DNA of 64,000 nt from Brachybacterium sp036311905 (GTDB lineage Bacteria; Actinomycetota; Actinomycetes; Actinomycetales; Dermabacteraceae): NCBI RefSeq assembly GCF_036311905.1, contig NZ_JAZDCH010000002.1, positions 1-64,000 of the forward strand, given 5' to 3'. Positions 8,343 to 18,739 of the stretch are shown piece by piece; the stretch's first letter is position 1; each line of letters opens with the position of its first letter. A model generated the notes under the pieces. It saw only the letters and a program-made list of their open reading frames with translations. It did no database searches and was not told the DNA's origin. The position numbers and the translations under genes are program-made.

Positions 8343-9191
8343 TCAGCTGCTGAAGGGCACCGCCCGCACCTCCGCCGAGAGCTCCCGCTGGCGCTCCTGC
8401 GCGCGACGCAGGCGGATCTCGTCCCGGCGCGACCGCTCGGCCAGCACCGCGGCGAGGAACTCCTCGGGATCGGTGCCCGGCGGCGGCGCCGGGGCCACGT
8501 GCGGCAGGGTCCGTGAGAGCAGGTCCCGGGCGAGCTGCCGACGGGACTGCGGATGGATCGCTTCGGCGCGCGGCAGGAACGAGCGGATGTCCTGCAGCAG
8601 CGGGAGGGGCAGGCGACCGACATCCGCCCCGTCCGCCCAGTCGCGCAAGGCGCCGGGCACCTCGGGGCGGCGCGGCTCGAGGGCGCGCATGCGCTCCTGG
8701 ATCACCATCGTCCCGGCGAGCAGATCGCCGATCCGGCGCCCCCGTCGATCGATGACCGCGCAGGTGAGAGCCAGCGCACCGGCCGTCGACCAGATCTCCA
8801 GCATCGCCATCAGCGCGCGCAGCAGGCTCTGGCGGACGTGCACGGGACCGCCGTCGAGGCGCACCACGCGGGTGCCCACGGCGATCCGGCCCACGGAGCG
8901 TCCTTGCAGCAGCAGCTCGCTGAGCACGGGGAGGCCCACGTACGCGCCGACGGAGACCAGCACCACGGCCGCGGCGATCAGTCCCTCGTCGAGGTCCTGC
9001 CGCACGGCGAGGACGGCGACCGCGACGAAGCCGGCGACGAGCAGTGCGAGGGTGATCGCTCCGTCGATCGCCCCCGACAGCATGCGCGCTGCGAAGGACG
9101 CCGGCCGCAGATCGAGCAGCACGGCGTCGCCGGTGATGAGCGCGTCGCGGTCCGTGCCGCTCACAGCGGCGGCCGCCCCGGAGGTTGCCAT
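8343..9191 (-). CDS. RDD-domain membrane protein (Rv3695-like)
   Basis: 282 residues. The RDD signature is visible: ASFAARMLSGAIDG at the start, then membrane helices (AITLALLVAGFVAVAVLAV and AAAVVLVSVGAYVGLPVL), then GRSVGRIAVGTRVVRLDG. A ~100-residue charged cytoplasmic tail follows the last helix. RDD proteins are small integral membrane proteins of uncertain (often transport-related) function. ATG 9191 was chosen because a GACGAT -10 box lies exactly 7 nt upstream (leaderless). It is divergent from the SpoIIM-like gene, and the MoxR-DUF58 operon lies next door, the same grouping as Rv3692-Rv3695 in M. tuberculosis, so these genes probably work together in the membrane. Confidence 0.85.
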   Translation of the reverse strand: MATSGAAAAVSGTDRDALITGDAVLLDLRPASFAARMLSGAIDGAITLALLVAGFVAVAVLAVRQDLDEGLIAAAVVLVSVGAYVGLPVLSELLLQGRSVGRIAVGTRVVRLDGGPVHVRQSLLRALMAMLEIWSTAGALALTCAVIDRRGRRIGDLLAGTMVIQERMRALEPRRPEVPGALRDWADGADVGRLPLPLLQDIRSFLPRAEAIHPQSRRQLARDLLSRTLPHVAPAPPPGTDPEEFLAAVLAERSRRDEIRLRRAQERQRELSAEVRAVPFSS

Positions 9192-9198
9192 GCGCACC

Positions 9199-9204
9199 AT
9201 CGTC
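9199..9204 (-). promoter_or_regulatory. -10 box, leaderless promoter of the RDD gene
   Basis: GACGAT on the reverse strand, 7 nt before ATG 9191. Confidence 0.45.
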
Positions 9205-9297
9205 GCAGAGGCCGCCACGGCCCAGGAGCATCGAGGGTCGGCTTCCGGCACCCTCGGGGGCGACTTTCGTCGGCGGCCCGTGGAAGGTGGCCCGCCC

Positions 9298-9303
9298 TAC
9301 CCT
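9298..9303 (+). promoter_or_regulatory. -10 box, leaderless promoter of the SpoIIM-like gene
   Basis: TACCCT, 6 nt before GTG 9310; no SD. Confidence 0.55.
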
Positions 9304-9309
9304 GGGGCG

Positions 9310-10305
9310 GTGGACACCGACGCCTTCATCTCCGTGCACCGCCCGCAGTGGGATCGCCTGCGGGAGCTCACCCGTGCCCGCTCCCTCTCGGCCGCGGAGA
9401 TCGAGGAGCTGCTCGCGCTGTACCAGGAGACCTCCACGCATCTGTCGACGGTCCGCTCCACCGCCCCCGATCCCGCGCTCATCTCGCGGCTCTCGCTGCT
9501 CGTGCACCGGGCGCGGCTGCGGATCACCGGGGCACGGGTGCCGCTGTGGCGGCATGCCCGGGAGTTCTTCTGGAACGACCTGCCCTCGGCGCTCTTCCAG
9601 TCGCGTTGGACCGTCGCGCTCGCGTCCGCGGTCTTCCTCGTCTCCGCGGTGATCGCGGGGGTCTTCTTCGGCACGGATGAGCAGGCGCGGGCCGCGGTCC
9701 TCCCGGAGGAGGCGCAGCGCGCCCTCGTCGAGCACGACTTCGTCGCCTACTACTTCCAGGGCGAGGCCTCGGGCTTCGCTGCGCAGGTGTGGACCAACAA
9801 CGCCTGGATCGCGATGCAGGCGGTGGTGTTCGGCGTCACCGGCTTCTGGCCGATCGTGATGCTGCTGCAGAACGGCCTGAACGTGGGGCTCTCGGCGGGC
9901 GTGATGGGCGCCCACGGCGGTCTCGGCACGTTCTTCGTGTTCATCCTGCCGCATGGTCTGCTCGAGCTGACGGCCGTGATGGTCGGCGCCGGAGCCGGGC
10001 TGCGGACCTTCTGGGCCTGGGTGCGCCCGGGGCCGATGCCCCGCTCCTGGGCGCTGTCGCAGTCCGCCCGGGCCCTGATCACGATCGGCATCGGCCTCGT
10101 GCCGGTGCTGCTGGTCTCCGGGGTCGTCGAGGCCTTCGTGACGCCCTCGGACCTGCCGCCCGCCGTGCGGATCGGCATCGGCGCGGTGCTCTGGATCGCC
10201 TTCCTGGTGTTCATGCTCGGACGGGGACGCCAGGCCCACCGGTCCGGGATCACCGGGGACCTCTCCGAGGAGCTGGTGGGCGACCGTGTGCTGACCGCGG
10301 GCTGA
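9310..10305 (+). CDS. Stage II sporulation protein M-like membrane protein (Rv3694c-like)
   Basis: 331 residues, GTG start. The first ~100 residues are a helical soluble region (FISVHRPQWDRL, then a Leu/Arg-rich segment). The rest holds about five membrane helices with the family hallmark of a mid-protein NNAWIAMQA segment, a GHG-like HGLLELTA loop and a small-residue-rich GAGAG helix, as in the SpoIIM/DUF95 family. In sporulating Firmicutes SpoIIM helps peptidoglycan remodelling during engulfment; here there is no sign of endosporulation, so a general envelope role is more likely. It is divergent from RDD with a 118-bp shared promoter region and has a leaderless start. Confidence 0.85.
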   Translation: MDTDAFISVHRPQWDRLRELTRARSLSAAEIEELLALYQETSTHLSTVRSTAPDPALISRLSLLVHRARLRITGARVPLWRHAREFFWNDLPSALFQSRWTVALASAVFLVSAVIAGVFFGTDEQARAAVLPEEAQRALVEHDFVAYYFQGEASGFAAQVWTNNAWIAMQAVVFGVTGFWPIVMLLQNGLNVGLSAGVMGAHGGLGTFFVFILPHGLLELTAVMVGAGAGLRTFWAWVRPGPMPRSWALSQSARALITIGIGLVPVLLVSGVVEAFVTPSDLPPAVRIGIGAVLWIAFLVFMLGRGRQAHRSGITGDLSEELVGDRVLTAG

Positions 10306-10352
10306 GCCAGGAGCTGCCGGGATCCGGCCGGGATCCGGTCCCGGGAGCAGCG

Positions 10353-10847
10353 TCAGCGGCGGGCGGCGAGGATCTGCTCGCGCAGGATGTCTGCGTGGCC
10401 GGCGTGCTGGGCGAGCTCCCGCAGCACGTGCAGCAGGATCCAGGGCACGGGGAGCGGACCGCGGCGGTTGCCGGACCAGATCTCCTCGCCCGAGAGATCC
10501 GCGATCACGGCCTGGGAGGCCTGGTATGCGGCGCGGTGAGCGGCGCGGATCGAGGCGATCGTGTCTCCCGGGTCGAGGACGAAGGAGTCTTCCGCGTTCT
10601 CGGGGAGGCCGAGGGCGCGTCGCGGCGTGCCGGTGCGCGCCTCCTCGAACCAGACCCGCTCGACGAAGGTCGCGTGCTTGACCAGCCCCAGCAGCGTCGT
10701 CCGCGACGGAACCAGGCGGCGGCGGGCCTCCTCCTCGGTGAGGCCGTCGAGGCTCGCGCCGAGCAGGCTCCGGTGCTCGTCGAGGAAGTCGGCGAGCAGG
10801 GCGATGGGGGTCGCCGTGCCGGGAGAGGTGCTGTCGGGCGTGCTCAT
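10353..10847 (-). CDS. DinB-fold (DUF664) protein
   Basis: 164 residues with the four-helix DinB/YfiT-type pattern: LLADFLDEHRSLL as helix 1, the VKHATFVERVWF helix carrying a metal-ligand-type histidine, and the C-terminal LLHVLRELAQHAGHAD helix with further histidines. Members of the wider family are metal-binding, some being mycothiol- or bacillithiol-dependent transferases. Which thiol or substrate is used here cannot be told. The start at ATG 10847 is supported by a CAGACT -10 box 6 nt upstream. It is a single gene between SpoIIM (convergent) and DUF58. Confidence 0.82.
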   Translation of the reverse strand: MSTPDSTSPGTATPIALLADFLDEHRSLLGASLDGLTEEEARRRLVPSRTTLLGLVKHATFVERVWFEEARTGTPRRALGLPENAEDSFVLDPGDTIASIRAAHRAAYQASQAVIADLSGEEIWSGNRRGPLPVPWILLHVLRELAQHAGHADILREQILAARR

Positions 10848-10853
10848 GGGCCC

Positions 10854-10859
10854 AGTCTG
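10854..10859 (-). promoter_or_regulatory. -10 box, leaderless promoter of the DinB-fold gene
   Basis: CAGACT on the reverse strand, 6 nt before ATG 10847. Confidence 0.45.
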
Positions 10860-10877
10860 CCCGCTGCTCGCACTGCG

Positions 10878-12176
10878 TTAGAGCCGCCCGGCGGCCTTGA
10901 GCGCGAGATAGGTGTCGGCGAGGGCCTGCGGCGCGCGGTCGGGCGGAGCGTCGGCGACATGGGCGCCGACCCGCTCGAGAGCCTGGGCGAGGCCGTCGCG
11001 CTGGAGTCGGGCCTGCTCGGCGGCCGCCGCGCGATACACCGCCTCCGCGTCGCCGCGACCGGCGGCAAGGGACTCGAGAGCGGGATCAGAGATCGAGGCG
11101 ATCACCAGGGGATGGTCGCGCGCGATCCGGGCCGCGACGGGCAGCAGCCCGGAGTGGACCGCCGACTCCTCGACCGGGGTCACGAGCACCACGAGCGACC
11201 CGCGGCGAGCCCTCTCGGCGATCGCGACCGCGGCGAGCTCCCAGTCCGTCTCCACCATCGCCGGATCCACCGCAGCGGTCGCGGTGACCATGTCGCTGAG
11301 AACCTGGCTGCGGGTCGATCCGAGGACCGACACATGGGGGATCCGGTCCAGGCACAGCAGGTCCACCCGGTCCCCGGCCTTACCGGCGAGCGCGGTCAGC
11401 AGCAGCGCCGCGTCAAAGGCGGCGTCCAGGCGCGGCGCGTCCCCGAGCCGCGCCGCGGAGGTGCGGGAGGTGTCCACCACGATCAGGACGTGCCGATCGC
11501 GCTCCGGGCGCCAGGTGCGCACCACCACGCTGCGCCGCCGCGCGGTCGCCCGCCAGTCGATCGAGCGCACGTCGTCGCCGTCGACGAAGTCCCGCAGGGA
11601 GTCGAACTCGGTGCCCTGGCCGCGCTGATGGATCGCGGCGAGACCCTCGATCTCCCGTAGACGGCGCACCCGCGAGGGGAGATGTCGACGGGCGCCGAAG
11701 GGATGCAGCGCGAGCAGCCGCCCGGGGGCGTCGACCGCGGCGGCGCGCCGGGCCAGGCCGAGCGGTCCGCGGGAGGCGATCACGAGCGCCCGCGAGGAGT
11801 GCTCCCCGCGGCGCGTCGGAGTGAACCTCTGCCGGATCGCGCGCCGCTCCCGGGCGGGGACGACGAGCGCGCTGCGCGGGGACTCGAGGCCCGCCGTCGG
11901 GTTCCAGGCGTCCCGCACCTCGAGCCGGGCCGCACGACCGCTCGGGTTCGTCAGCAGCAGCTGACCGGCAGCGTTCCCTCCGAGACGCACCTGCGCCGGG
12001 GCCTCTCGACGCACCAGGAGCGAGCGCGGCGAGGGCGCGATGAGCGCGTCGCCCAGCACCACCAGCGTCCACAGCACGAACAGCCCCACGACGGTCGTCC
12101 AGTGGGGCCACAGCACGATCACGGGCAGGCCGAGCAGCGCCGCGAGGGCGGCGCGCGGGGTCAGCGAGATCCTCAT
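10878..12176 (-). CDS. DUF58 domain protein (VWA-like)
   Basis: 432 residues. Two N-terminal membrane helices (about 8-50) precede a beta-rich region, then the DUF58 core with GTEFDSLRDFVDGDDVRS and IDWRATARR, followed by a von Willebrand A-like fold whose VIVVDTSRTS segment carries a MIDAS-like DxS. It is the last gene of the reverse-strand operon, 35 nt after MoxR. MoxR-family AAA ATPases are commonly paired with such VWA/DUF58 proteins and are thought to act as chaperone-like modules on membrane or extracytoplasmic targets. Confidence 0.9.
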   Translation of the reverse strand: MRISLTPRAALAALLGLPVIVLWPHWTTVVGLFVLWTLVVLGDALIAPSPRSLLVRREAPAQVRLGGNAAGQLLLTNPSGRAARLEVRDAWNPTAGLESPRSALVVPARERRAIRQRFTPTRRGEHSSRALVIASRGPLGLARRAAAVDAPGRLLALHPFGARRHLPSRVRRLREIEGLAAIHQRGQGTEFDSLRDFVDGDDVRSIDWRATARRRSVVVRTWRPERDRHVLIVVDTSRTSAARLGDAPRLDAAFDAALLLTALAGKAGDRVDLLCLDRIPHVSVLGSTRSQVLSDMVTATAAVDPAMVETDWELAAVAIAERARRGSLVVLVTPVEESAVHSGLLPVAARIARDHPLVIASISDPALESLAAGRGDAEAVYRAAAAEQARLQRDGLAQALERVGAHVADAPPDRAPQALADTYLALKAAGRL

Positions 12177-12211
12177 GGGCTCAGCGGTCCTCCAGACTCG
12201 GCGGGTCGCGC

Positions 12212-13203
<992 letters not shown>

Positions 13204-13207
<4 letters not shown>

Positions 13208-14406
13208 CGGTCGATCTCCTTCTCGAGACGGTCGAGATCCCGGGCGAGACGCACGAGCGCGTCGTCGCCGGTCACAGGGGTGGGGCCGAGCAGCGTGCGC
13301 AGCTGTTCGGGGGACAGGTCGGTGTGCGGGCCGACGGCGGCCAGCAGATGGTCGAGGGTCGAGGTGCGGCGCAGCCCCAGCCGGTCGGCGAGGCGGGTCG
13401 CGGTCGCGGCGCGCAGGGAGCGGGCGGCGGCGTCGGGGGCGCCGGCCCGCTGCAGCAGCCGGGCTCGGCCCAGCACGAGCTCCTGGGCGCGCACGGTGAC
13501 GGGCATCGGCTCGACCACGACCGGTCCGAGCCGGTGGGACAGCGCGAGCAGGGCGAGCACGGCGGCGAGCAGGACCCACAGCAGGAGGGGCCCGGCCCAG
13601 GACGGGATGTGGGCGAGCAGGGTGCCCTCGGTCGCGGCCATCGGGTCGTTGGGGGAGGGGACGTACCAGCTCAGCGTGCCCTCGGCGCCGAGGGTGTTGA
13701 GGACCAGCGCCGAGTTGTCGGCCCGCCCCACGCCCGCGTTGGTGAGCAGATCGGCGCTGCCGAGCACGACGAGGCCGTCGTCCTCGGCGACGAGCGCCCA
13801 GTTGTCGACGGGGAAGCAGGTCCGGGCACCCGTGCCCTCGACGGTGCGGTAGAGGTACGCGGGCCCGCGCAGCGAGTCGTTTTCCTGCGGGATCTCGAGC
13901 ATCCGCGCGCCGCCGGCGAGATCGCCGCAGCCCGCCCCGGGCTCGAGGAGCGCCTCGTCCCCGTGCATGCCCACGGGGTAGATGGCGGTGTCGAGCCAGG
14001 ACAGGGCCTCACCGTCGGGGGCGACCAGCACCAGCGTGCCCCCGCCGTCCGAGCGGGCCTCGCCGAGCAGCGCGAGCTGCTCCCCGGACAGTGCGTTCGG
14101 CTCCGTGACCAGCACGGTCCCGCCGCCGCGGAGGGCGTCGGCCGCGGCGGACGTGTGCCGATCCACGGTCACCTCGACACCGAGATCCCCGAGCACCTGC
14201 ACCACGGCCTTCGACCCGCCGGCGGTGGGGGCGTCGGGCTCGAGAGGACCGTCCCGGTAGAGACCGCGGGCGACGCTCGCGAGCACCGCGGCGAGCACCG
14301 CGATCACCACGAGCACGGTCATCCACGGCCGACGACGTGCCCCGTCCGTGGGCGAGTCAGCGGACGGCGCGGTCCCGGCGCGCAGCAGGACGGATTCCCC
14401 GCTCAT
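13204..14406 (-). CDS. DUF4350 domain membrane protein (Rv3691-like)
   Basis: 400 residues. An N-terminal membrane helix (about 29-45) is followed by an extracytoplasmic domain resembling a glutamine-amidotransferase/DJ-1-like DUF4350 fold (VVQVLGDLGVEVTV, GTVLVTEPNALS, GTLVLVAP). A second membrane helix at about 270-292 (LLLWVLLAAVLALLAL) leads to a cytoplasmic helical tail rich in Arg/Leu. It overlaps DUF4129 upstream and MoxR downstream by 4 nt each. The topology (one loop outside, tail inside) fits a membrane receptor or scaffold for the MoxR/DUF58 module. Confidence 0.85.
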
Positions 14407-15068
14407 GACACGCTCCCGTGTCCGGCCCCGGCGGCCTCGGCGGCGCGGCTGAGGTCGGGCGAGGCCTCGGCGATGTACTCGGCCAGGCGCAGCAGGTCCT
14501 CGGCCTGCTTGGGGGAGGCGGTGCGCTGGGAGTAGGCGGCGGTGTCGAAGGCGGCCGCCGCGCGATCGAGGCGTCCCTGCAGGTCGGGGAAGGAGACCGC
14601 GGCATCGCGGGCCGCCTCGTGCGCGGTCATCCCCGCGGCGACGTCGAGCAGGGTGCGCTCCTCGAGATCCCGTACCAGCGCGCGCAGCGCGAGGACGGTG
14701 CCGTCGTCGGTGCGGCCGGCGTCGACCGCCCGGCGGGAGGCGGCGCGCAGCTCCTCGGCGCAGAGGACCGGCTCGGCATCGAGCTCGACGTCCACGGCGA
14801 GGGCGTGGCCGCGGCGCAGCAGACCCGTGCGCCGGAGCACCAGGACCGTGGCCACGACCAGCGCGATCACGATCAGGATGGCGAGTCCGGCCTGCAGCGG
14901 CGAGGAGCCGTCGACCCCGTCGAGTATCCCCGCGAGCCAATCCTCGAGGGTCTGCAGCAGCCAGGCGACGAAGCCCGGCGAGTCGTCGTACTCGCCTTTG
15001 GAGAGTTCCTCGAGGGTGCGCCGGCGCGCCTCCTCGGGATCCACGGGCACGCCGCCGGCGAGGATCAC
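14403..15068 (-). CDS. DUF4129 domain membrane protein
   Basis: 221 residues. GTG 15068 overlaps the upstream stop by 4 nt (GTGA). A short N-terminal region (DPEEARRRTLEELSKGEYDD) precedes one membrane helix (LAILIVIALVVATVLVL, about 65-83). The C-terminal DUF4129 domain has a helix-rich pattern ending in TASPKQAEDLLRLAEYIAE. In other bacteria DUF4129 is found at the C-terminus of transglutaminase-like proteins next to MoxR and DUF58, so this is a standard member of the cluster. Its role is probably envelope-associated; no catalytic residues are visible. Confidence 0.85.
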   Translation of the reverse strand: MILAGGVPVDPEEARRRTLEELSKGEYDDSPGFVAWLLQTLEDWLAGILDGVDGSSPLQAGLAILIVIALVVATVLVLRRTGLLRRGHALAVDVELDAEPVLCAEELRAASRRAVDAGRTDDGTVLALRALVRDLEERTLLDVAAGMTAHEAARDAAVSFPDLQGRLDRAAAAFDTAAYSQRTASPKQAEDLLRLAEYIAEASPDLSRAAEAAGAGHGSVS

Positions 15069-16174
15069 CGGTCGCCTCCGGCGTCCCAGGCCTCGCGGGA
15101 GCTGCGGGTGAGCTCGACGTCCCAGGCCTCCTGCCGCATCCGGGCGTCGGCGTAGAGGGCGGCGATCGCCGCCGACTGGAACGGGGCGACCAGCACCGTG
15201 GCCACATAGCTGCCGAGCATCGTCAGGATGGTCAGCACCGCGATGCCGAGCACGAGCGCGGTGCCGTTGCTCGCGAACAGGATCGCGATGTAGGCGACGA
15301 AGCCGACGGTCCCGAGGACGCTGGAGATGATCTGCACCGCGAGGGACACGATGAGCACGAGGAGGAGGGAGATCCCCAGGATCCGCCACAGGTTCCGGCC
15401 CCGGGTCAGGGCGAAGGCCCGCGCGACCGAGCCGCCGATCCCCGTCCCCTCCACGACGAGCGCGGGGACGGCCAGGACGGTGCGCGCCCAGATCCAGATC
15501 AGCCCGAGGAGGCCGACGAGGACGCCCAGGAGCACGGCCCCCACGGTGAGCAGGTTCGCCTCGCCCATCAGGATCGCCGGCAGGATGCCGAGTCCGAGCG
15601 GGACCGCGAAGACGATCAGCCCGAGCAGCCCGACGAGCAGGGAGATCATGATGGCGGGCAGAGCGTTGCGACGCATGGAGGCCGTGAGAGCGGCGCGGTC
15701 CGGGCCGTCGCCCCGCGCCTCACCGATCGCAAGCTCGGTGAGCGCGACCGTCACGAGCGAGGCGGCGACCACGCTCACCACGAAGGTGAGGACATAGCTC
15801 GCGATGGTGAGGACCAGGTCCCCCGCGGAGCCCGCACCGATCGGGGTCGTGGCGGTGGGGTCCTCGAAGGCGGCCTGCATCTCGCCGATGAAGGGGATCA
15901 GTCCCGCGCCAGTGGCGAGGGTGATCAGCGCGTAGGAGATGCCGTGGACGATCGCGGCGAGGCTCAGCGCGGTGCGCGCGCGCAGGCGGTAGATCCGCAC
16001 CGCGGCGCCGAGGATCTCGCCGAGGCCGAGGGGGCGGAGCGGGAAGAGCGGCAGGGACACGGTGAGCTCCCGCTGCGGTCCGCGCGCCGGCGTCCCGGGT
16101 GCGGGCGTCGGCACCTCCGGAGGCGGCGAGCCCTCCGCGTCGGCGGCTCCCGGTGCGGTCCATCCGGTGGTCAT
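15065..16174 (-). CDS. Polytopic membrane protein (GPDPase membrane-domain type)
   Basis: 369 residues. ATG 16174 has a strong GAGGAGG SD. A proline-rich cytoplasmic lead of ~45 residues precedes LRPLGLGEILGAAVRIYR, the typical start of the glycerophosphoryl-diester-phosphodiesterase membrane domain family, followed by about six membrane helices. There is no phosphodiesterase catalytic domain attached. It is the first gene of the five-gene reverse-strand operon and is divergent from mtrA, with 172 bp between them holding promoters for both. Confidence 0.82.
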   Translation of the reverse strand: MTTGWTAPGAADAEGSPPPEVPTPAPGTPARGPQRELTVSLPLFPLRPLGLGEILGAAVRIYRLRARTALSLAAIVHGISYALITLATGAGLIPFIGEMQAAFEDPTATTPIGAGSAGDLVLTIASYVLTFVVSVVAASLVTVALTELAIGEARGDGPDRAALTASMRRNALPAIMISLLVGLLGLIVFAVPLGLGILPAILMGEANLLTVGAVLLGVLVGLLGLIWIWARTVLAVPALVVEGTGIGGSVARAFALTRGRNLWRILGISLLLVLIVSLAVQIISSVLGTVGFVAYIAILFASNGTALVLGIAVLTILTMLGSYVATVLVAPFQSAAIAALYADARMRQEAWDVELTRSSREAWDAGGDR

Positions 16175-16333
16175 GGGTCCTCCTCGAACGATCCGTCGAT
16201 GTCTGCTGCCCCGCACAACCTACGGAACCGAGGGCCCTTCTCCGACCCGACCATCGTCGATCGGTCGGCGTCTTCGGGAGGCGTTCGACGCCCCCGGCCC
16301 ACGCCGCTCCCCGGACCCGGGCCCGGCCGGTGG

Positions 16334-16339
16334 CACAAT
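16334..16339 (+). promoter_or_regulatory. -10 box, leaderless promoter of mtrA
   Basis: CACAAT, 7 nt before ATG 16347. The competing in-frame ATG at 16338 overlaps this box and would not be in the transcript. Confidence 0.5.
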
Positions 16340-16346
16340 GTCCGAC

Positions 16347-17030
16347 ATGACGACGCCTTCACGGATCCTCGTGGTCGACGACGATCAGGCGATCGCCGAG
16401 ATGGTCGGGATCGTCCTGCGCGGCAAGGGCTACGAGGTCGCCACCGCGCCCGACGGCGCCTCGGCGCTCGAGACCTTCCCGCGCCTGCGCCCAGACCTCG
16501 TGCTGCTGGACCTCATGCTCCCGGGCATGGACGGCATCGAGGTCTGTCGGCGGCTGCGCCGCGACTCCGGCGTGCCCATCATCATGCTCACCGCGCGCAC
16601 CGACACCGCCGACGTGGTCGAGGGGCTCGAGGCCGGAGCCGACGACTACCTCACCAAGCCCTTCGAGCCGGAGGAGCTGGTCGCGCGGATCAAGGCCCGC
16701 GTGCGCCGCGCGGAGCCGCCCAGCACCGAGCAGCTGACGATCGGCGATCTCGCCATCGACGTCGACGGCCACGAGGTGCGCCGGGACGGCGAGCTGATCC
16801 CGCTGACCCCGCTCGAGTTCGACCTGCTCACGCAGCTGGCCCGCAAACCCTGGCAGGTCTTCACCCGTGACGTGCTGCTGCGCGACGTGTGGGGCTACCG
16901 CCACAGCGCCGACACCCGCCTCGTCAATGTGCACGTCCAGCGCCTGCGCTCGAAGATCGAGCACGATCCCGAGAACCCGCGGATCGTGGTGACCGTCCGC
17001 GGGGTCGGCTACCGCGCGGGCACCGCCTGA
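16347..17030 (+). CDS. mtrA: Response regulator MtrA
   Basis: 227 residues, OmpR/PhoB family. The receiver domain has acidic pocket DDD (11-13), phospho-acceptor Asp55 in LLDLMLPGMDG, Thr in MLTART and Lys in LTKPF. The C-terminal winged helix carries the VWGYRHSADTRLVNVHVQRLR recognition region characteristic of MtrA. MtrA controls cell division, peptidoglycan hydrolase and osmotic-stress genes in actinobacteria and, in mycobacteria, binds near oriC. It is followed 14 nt later by its kinase mtrB and then lpqB, the standard order. ATG 16347 was chosen over 16338 because of the -10 box. Confidence 0.97.
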   Translation: MTTPSRILVVDDDQAIAEMVGIVLRGKGYEVATAPDGASALETFPRLRPDLVLLDLMLPGMDGIEVCRRLRRDSGVPIIMLTARTDTADVVEGLEAGADDYLTKPFEPEELVARIKARVRRAEPPSTEQLTIGDLAIDVDGHEVRRDGELIPLTPLEFDLLTQLARKPWQVFTRDVLLRDVWGYRHSADTRLVNVHVQRLRSKIEHDPENPRIVVTVRGVGYRAGTA

Positions 17031-17044
17031 GCGGCGGTGAGCAG

Positions 17045-18739
17045 GTGACCGGGGCGGGGAGCCCCGTGCCCTCGGCCGCGGCCCGCCTCGGGCGCGCCCT
17101 CGACCCGCGTCACTGGCAGCTCGCGCTGCGGGTCGTGGTGGTCACGACGCTGCTCTCGATCCTCGCGATGCTCGCCGTGGGCGCCTACCTGTCCTCCGTG
17201 ATCGCCGACGGTCTGTACGAGCAGCGCCGCGATCGGGTGCTCGAGGAGACGCTCGAGGTGCGCACGGACCTCACCGACACCCTCACCGGCCTCGCCGGGG
17301 CCACGAGCACCCAGCAGCAGGACGCCTCGAACGCCTTCGTGCAGTCGGCCGGTGGGCCGGGAGGCGGGGATCGGCGCGAGGTCGCCCTCGTGCCCGTGGA
17401 GACCTCCGGGGTCGTGTTCCCGGTCGCCTCCTCGGACAGCAGCCTCTTCCAGGAGGTCGACGACGAGTTCGCGGCCGCCGTCGCCCAGCAGCCGGACGAG
17501 GTGCTGTGGCGCTCGATCGGCCGGGAGGACGAGCAGGGCCGCACCGTCCCCGCACTCCTCGTCGGCACGCGGGTGGTCGTGCCGGGAGTCGGCTCCTACG
17601 ACCTCTACCTCGTCTTCTCCATGCAGGAGGAGCAGGAGACCCTCGCCTTCGTGCAGTCGGTGATCCTCGGCGGGGGTGGCGTGCTGCTGACCCTCGTGGT
17701 GGGCATCGCGATCGTCGTCGCGCGCCTCGTGACGATCCCGCTGCGCCGCGCCGCCGTCGCCGCCGAGCGGATCGCGGGCGGCGACCTCCGCTCCCGGGTG
17801 GAGGTCTCCGGCGGGGACGAGCTGGCCCGGGTGGGCGTCTCCTTCAACGGCATGGCCGCGACCCTCGAGCAGAAGGTCGAGGACCTCACCGAGCTGTCCC
17901 GGGTCCAGCACCGCTTCGTCGCCGACGTCTCGCACGAGCTGCGCACCCCCCTGACCACCATCCGCATGGCCACCTCCGTACTGCATGCCGATCGGGAGCA
18001 TCTGCCCGAGGACCTCCGCCGACCCGTCGAGCTGCTCTCGGCCCAGGTCGAGCGCTTCGAGGTGCTGCTCGCCGATCTCCTGGAGATCAGCCGCTTCGAC
18101 GCGGGCGCCGCCCAGCTCGAGGCCTCCCGGGAGGACCTCGACGATCTCGTGCTGCGCGCCGTCGAGGACGTGCGCCATCTCGCGGGAGCACGCGGCTGCC
18201 TGCTGGACGTGCGCCTCGCCGGGCACGGGATGCACGCCGTGGTGGAGGCGCGGAGGATCGACCGGATCCTGCGCAACCTGCTGACCAATGCCATCGAGCA
18301 CGGCGCGGGGAGCCCGGTGCTGGTGCAGACCGCCGGGAGCGAGGACGCCGTGGCCGTGGTGGTCCAGGACTACGGGCACGGGATCTCGCCCGAGGCGGCC
18401 CGAAGGGTCTTCGATCGGTTCTGGCGCGCGGATCCCTCCCGCGCCCGCACCCTGGGCGGCACCGGACTCGGCCTCTCGATCTCGGTCGAGGACGCCCGGC
18501 TGCACTCCGGGTGGCTCCAGGCCTGGGGCCAGGAGGGGGCTGGAGCGGTGTTCCGCCTGACCCTGCCCCGCCGCCCCGGCATCACCCTCGCCCGGTCCCC
18601 GCTGCCCCTGCAGCGTTCCTTCGACCGGGCCGACGCCGGAACCTACTCGATCACGCCGACGGGGGAGATCCGCATCGATCCCGCCCAACTGCCCGCCCTG
18701 GGCGAGCTGTCCCCGACCGAAGAAGGAGGCCCTCGATGA
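17045..18739 (+). CDS. mtrB: Sensor histidine kinase MtrB
   Basis: 564 residues, GTG start. Two membrane helices (about 22-50 and 205-235) flank a ~150-residue extracytoplasmic sensor domain. Then come HAMP (IPLRRAAVAAERIAGGDL), a DHp domain with FVADVSHELRTP (His297) and a HATPase with N box (LLTNAIEHG), G1 (QDYGHGIS) and GGTGLGLS. The tail (about 510-564) is a proline- and acid-rich extension. It phosphorylates MtrA. It overlaps lpqB by 4 nt (ATGA), so all three are one operon. In mycobacteria LpqB modulates MtrB from outside the membrane. Confidence 0.97.
   Translation: MTGAGSPVPSAAARLGRALDPRHWQLALRVVVVTTLLSILAMLAVGAYLSSVIADGLYEQRRDRVLEETLEVRTDLTDTLTGLAGATSTQQQDASNAFVQSAGGPGGGDRREVALVPVETSGVVFPVASSDSSLFQEVDDEFAAAVAQQPDEVLWRSIGREDEQGRTVPALLVGTRVVVPGVGSYDLYLVFSMQEEQETLAFVQSVILGGGGVLLTLVVGIAIVVARLVTIPLRRAAVAAERIAGGDLRSRVEVSGGDELARVGVSFNGMAATLEQKVEDLTELSRVQHRFVADVSHELRTPLTTIRMATSVLHADREHLPEDLRRPVELLSAQVERFEVLLADLLEISRFDAGAAQLEASREDLDDLVLRAVEDVRHLAGARGCLLDVRLAGHGMHAVVEARRIDRILRNLLTNAIEHGAGSPVLVQTAGSEDAVAVVVQDYGHGISPEAARRVFDRFWRADPSRARTLGGTGLGLSISVEDARLHSGWLQAWGQEGAGAVFRLTLPRRPGITLARSPLPLQRSFDRADAGTYSITPTGEIRIDPAQLPALGELSPTEEGGPR

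Noticed and set aside
7066..10239. Reverse-strand open frame of 1057 codons
   Set aside because: Antisense to manB, across the RDD gene and antisense to SpoIIM; composition typical of GC-rich shadow frames.
16338..16346. ATG 16338 as the mtrA start
   Set aside because: It lies within the -10 box and would be upstream of the transcript start; ATG 16347 fits the leaderless pattern.
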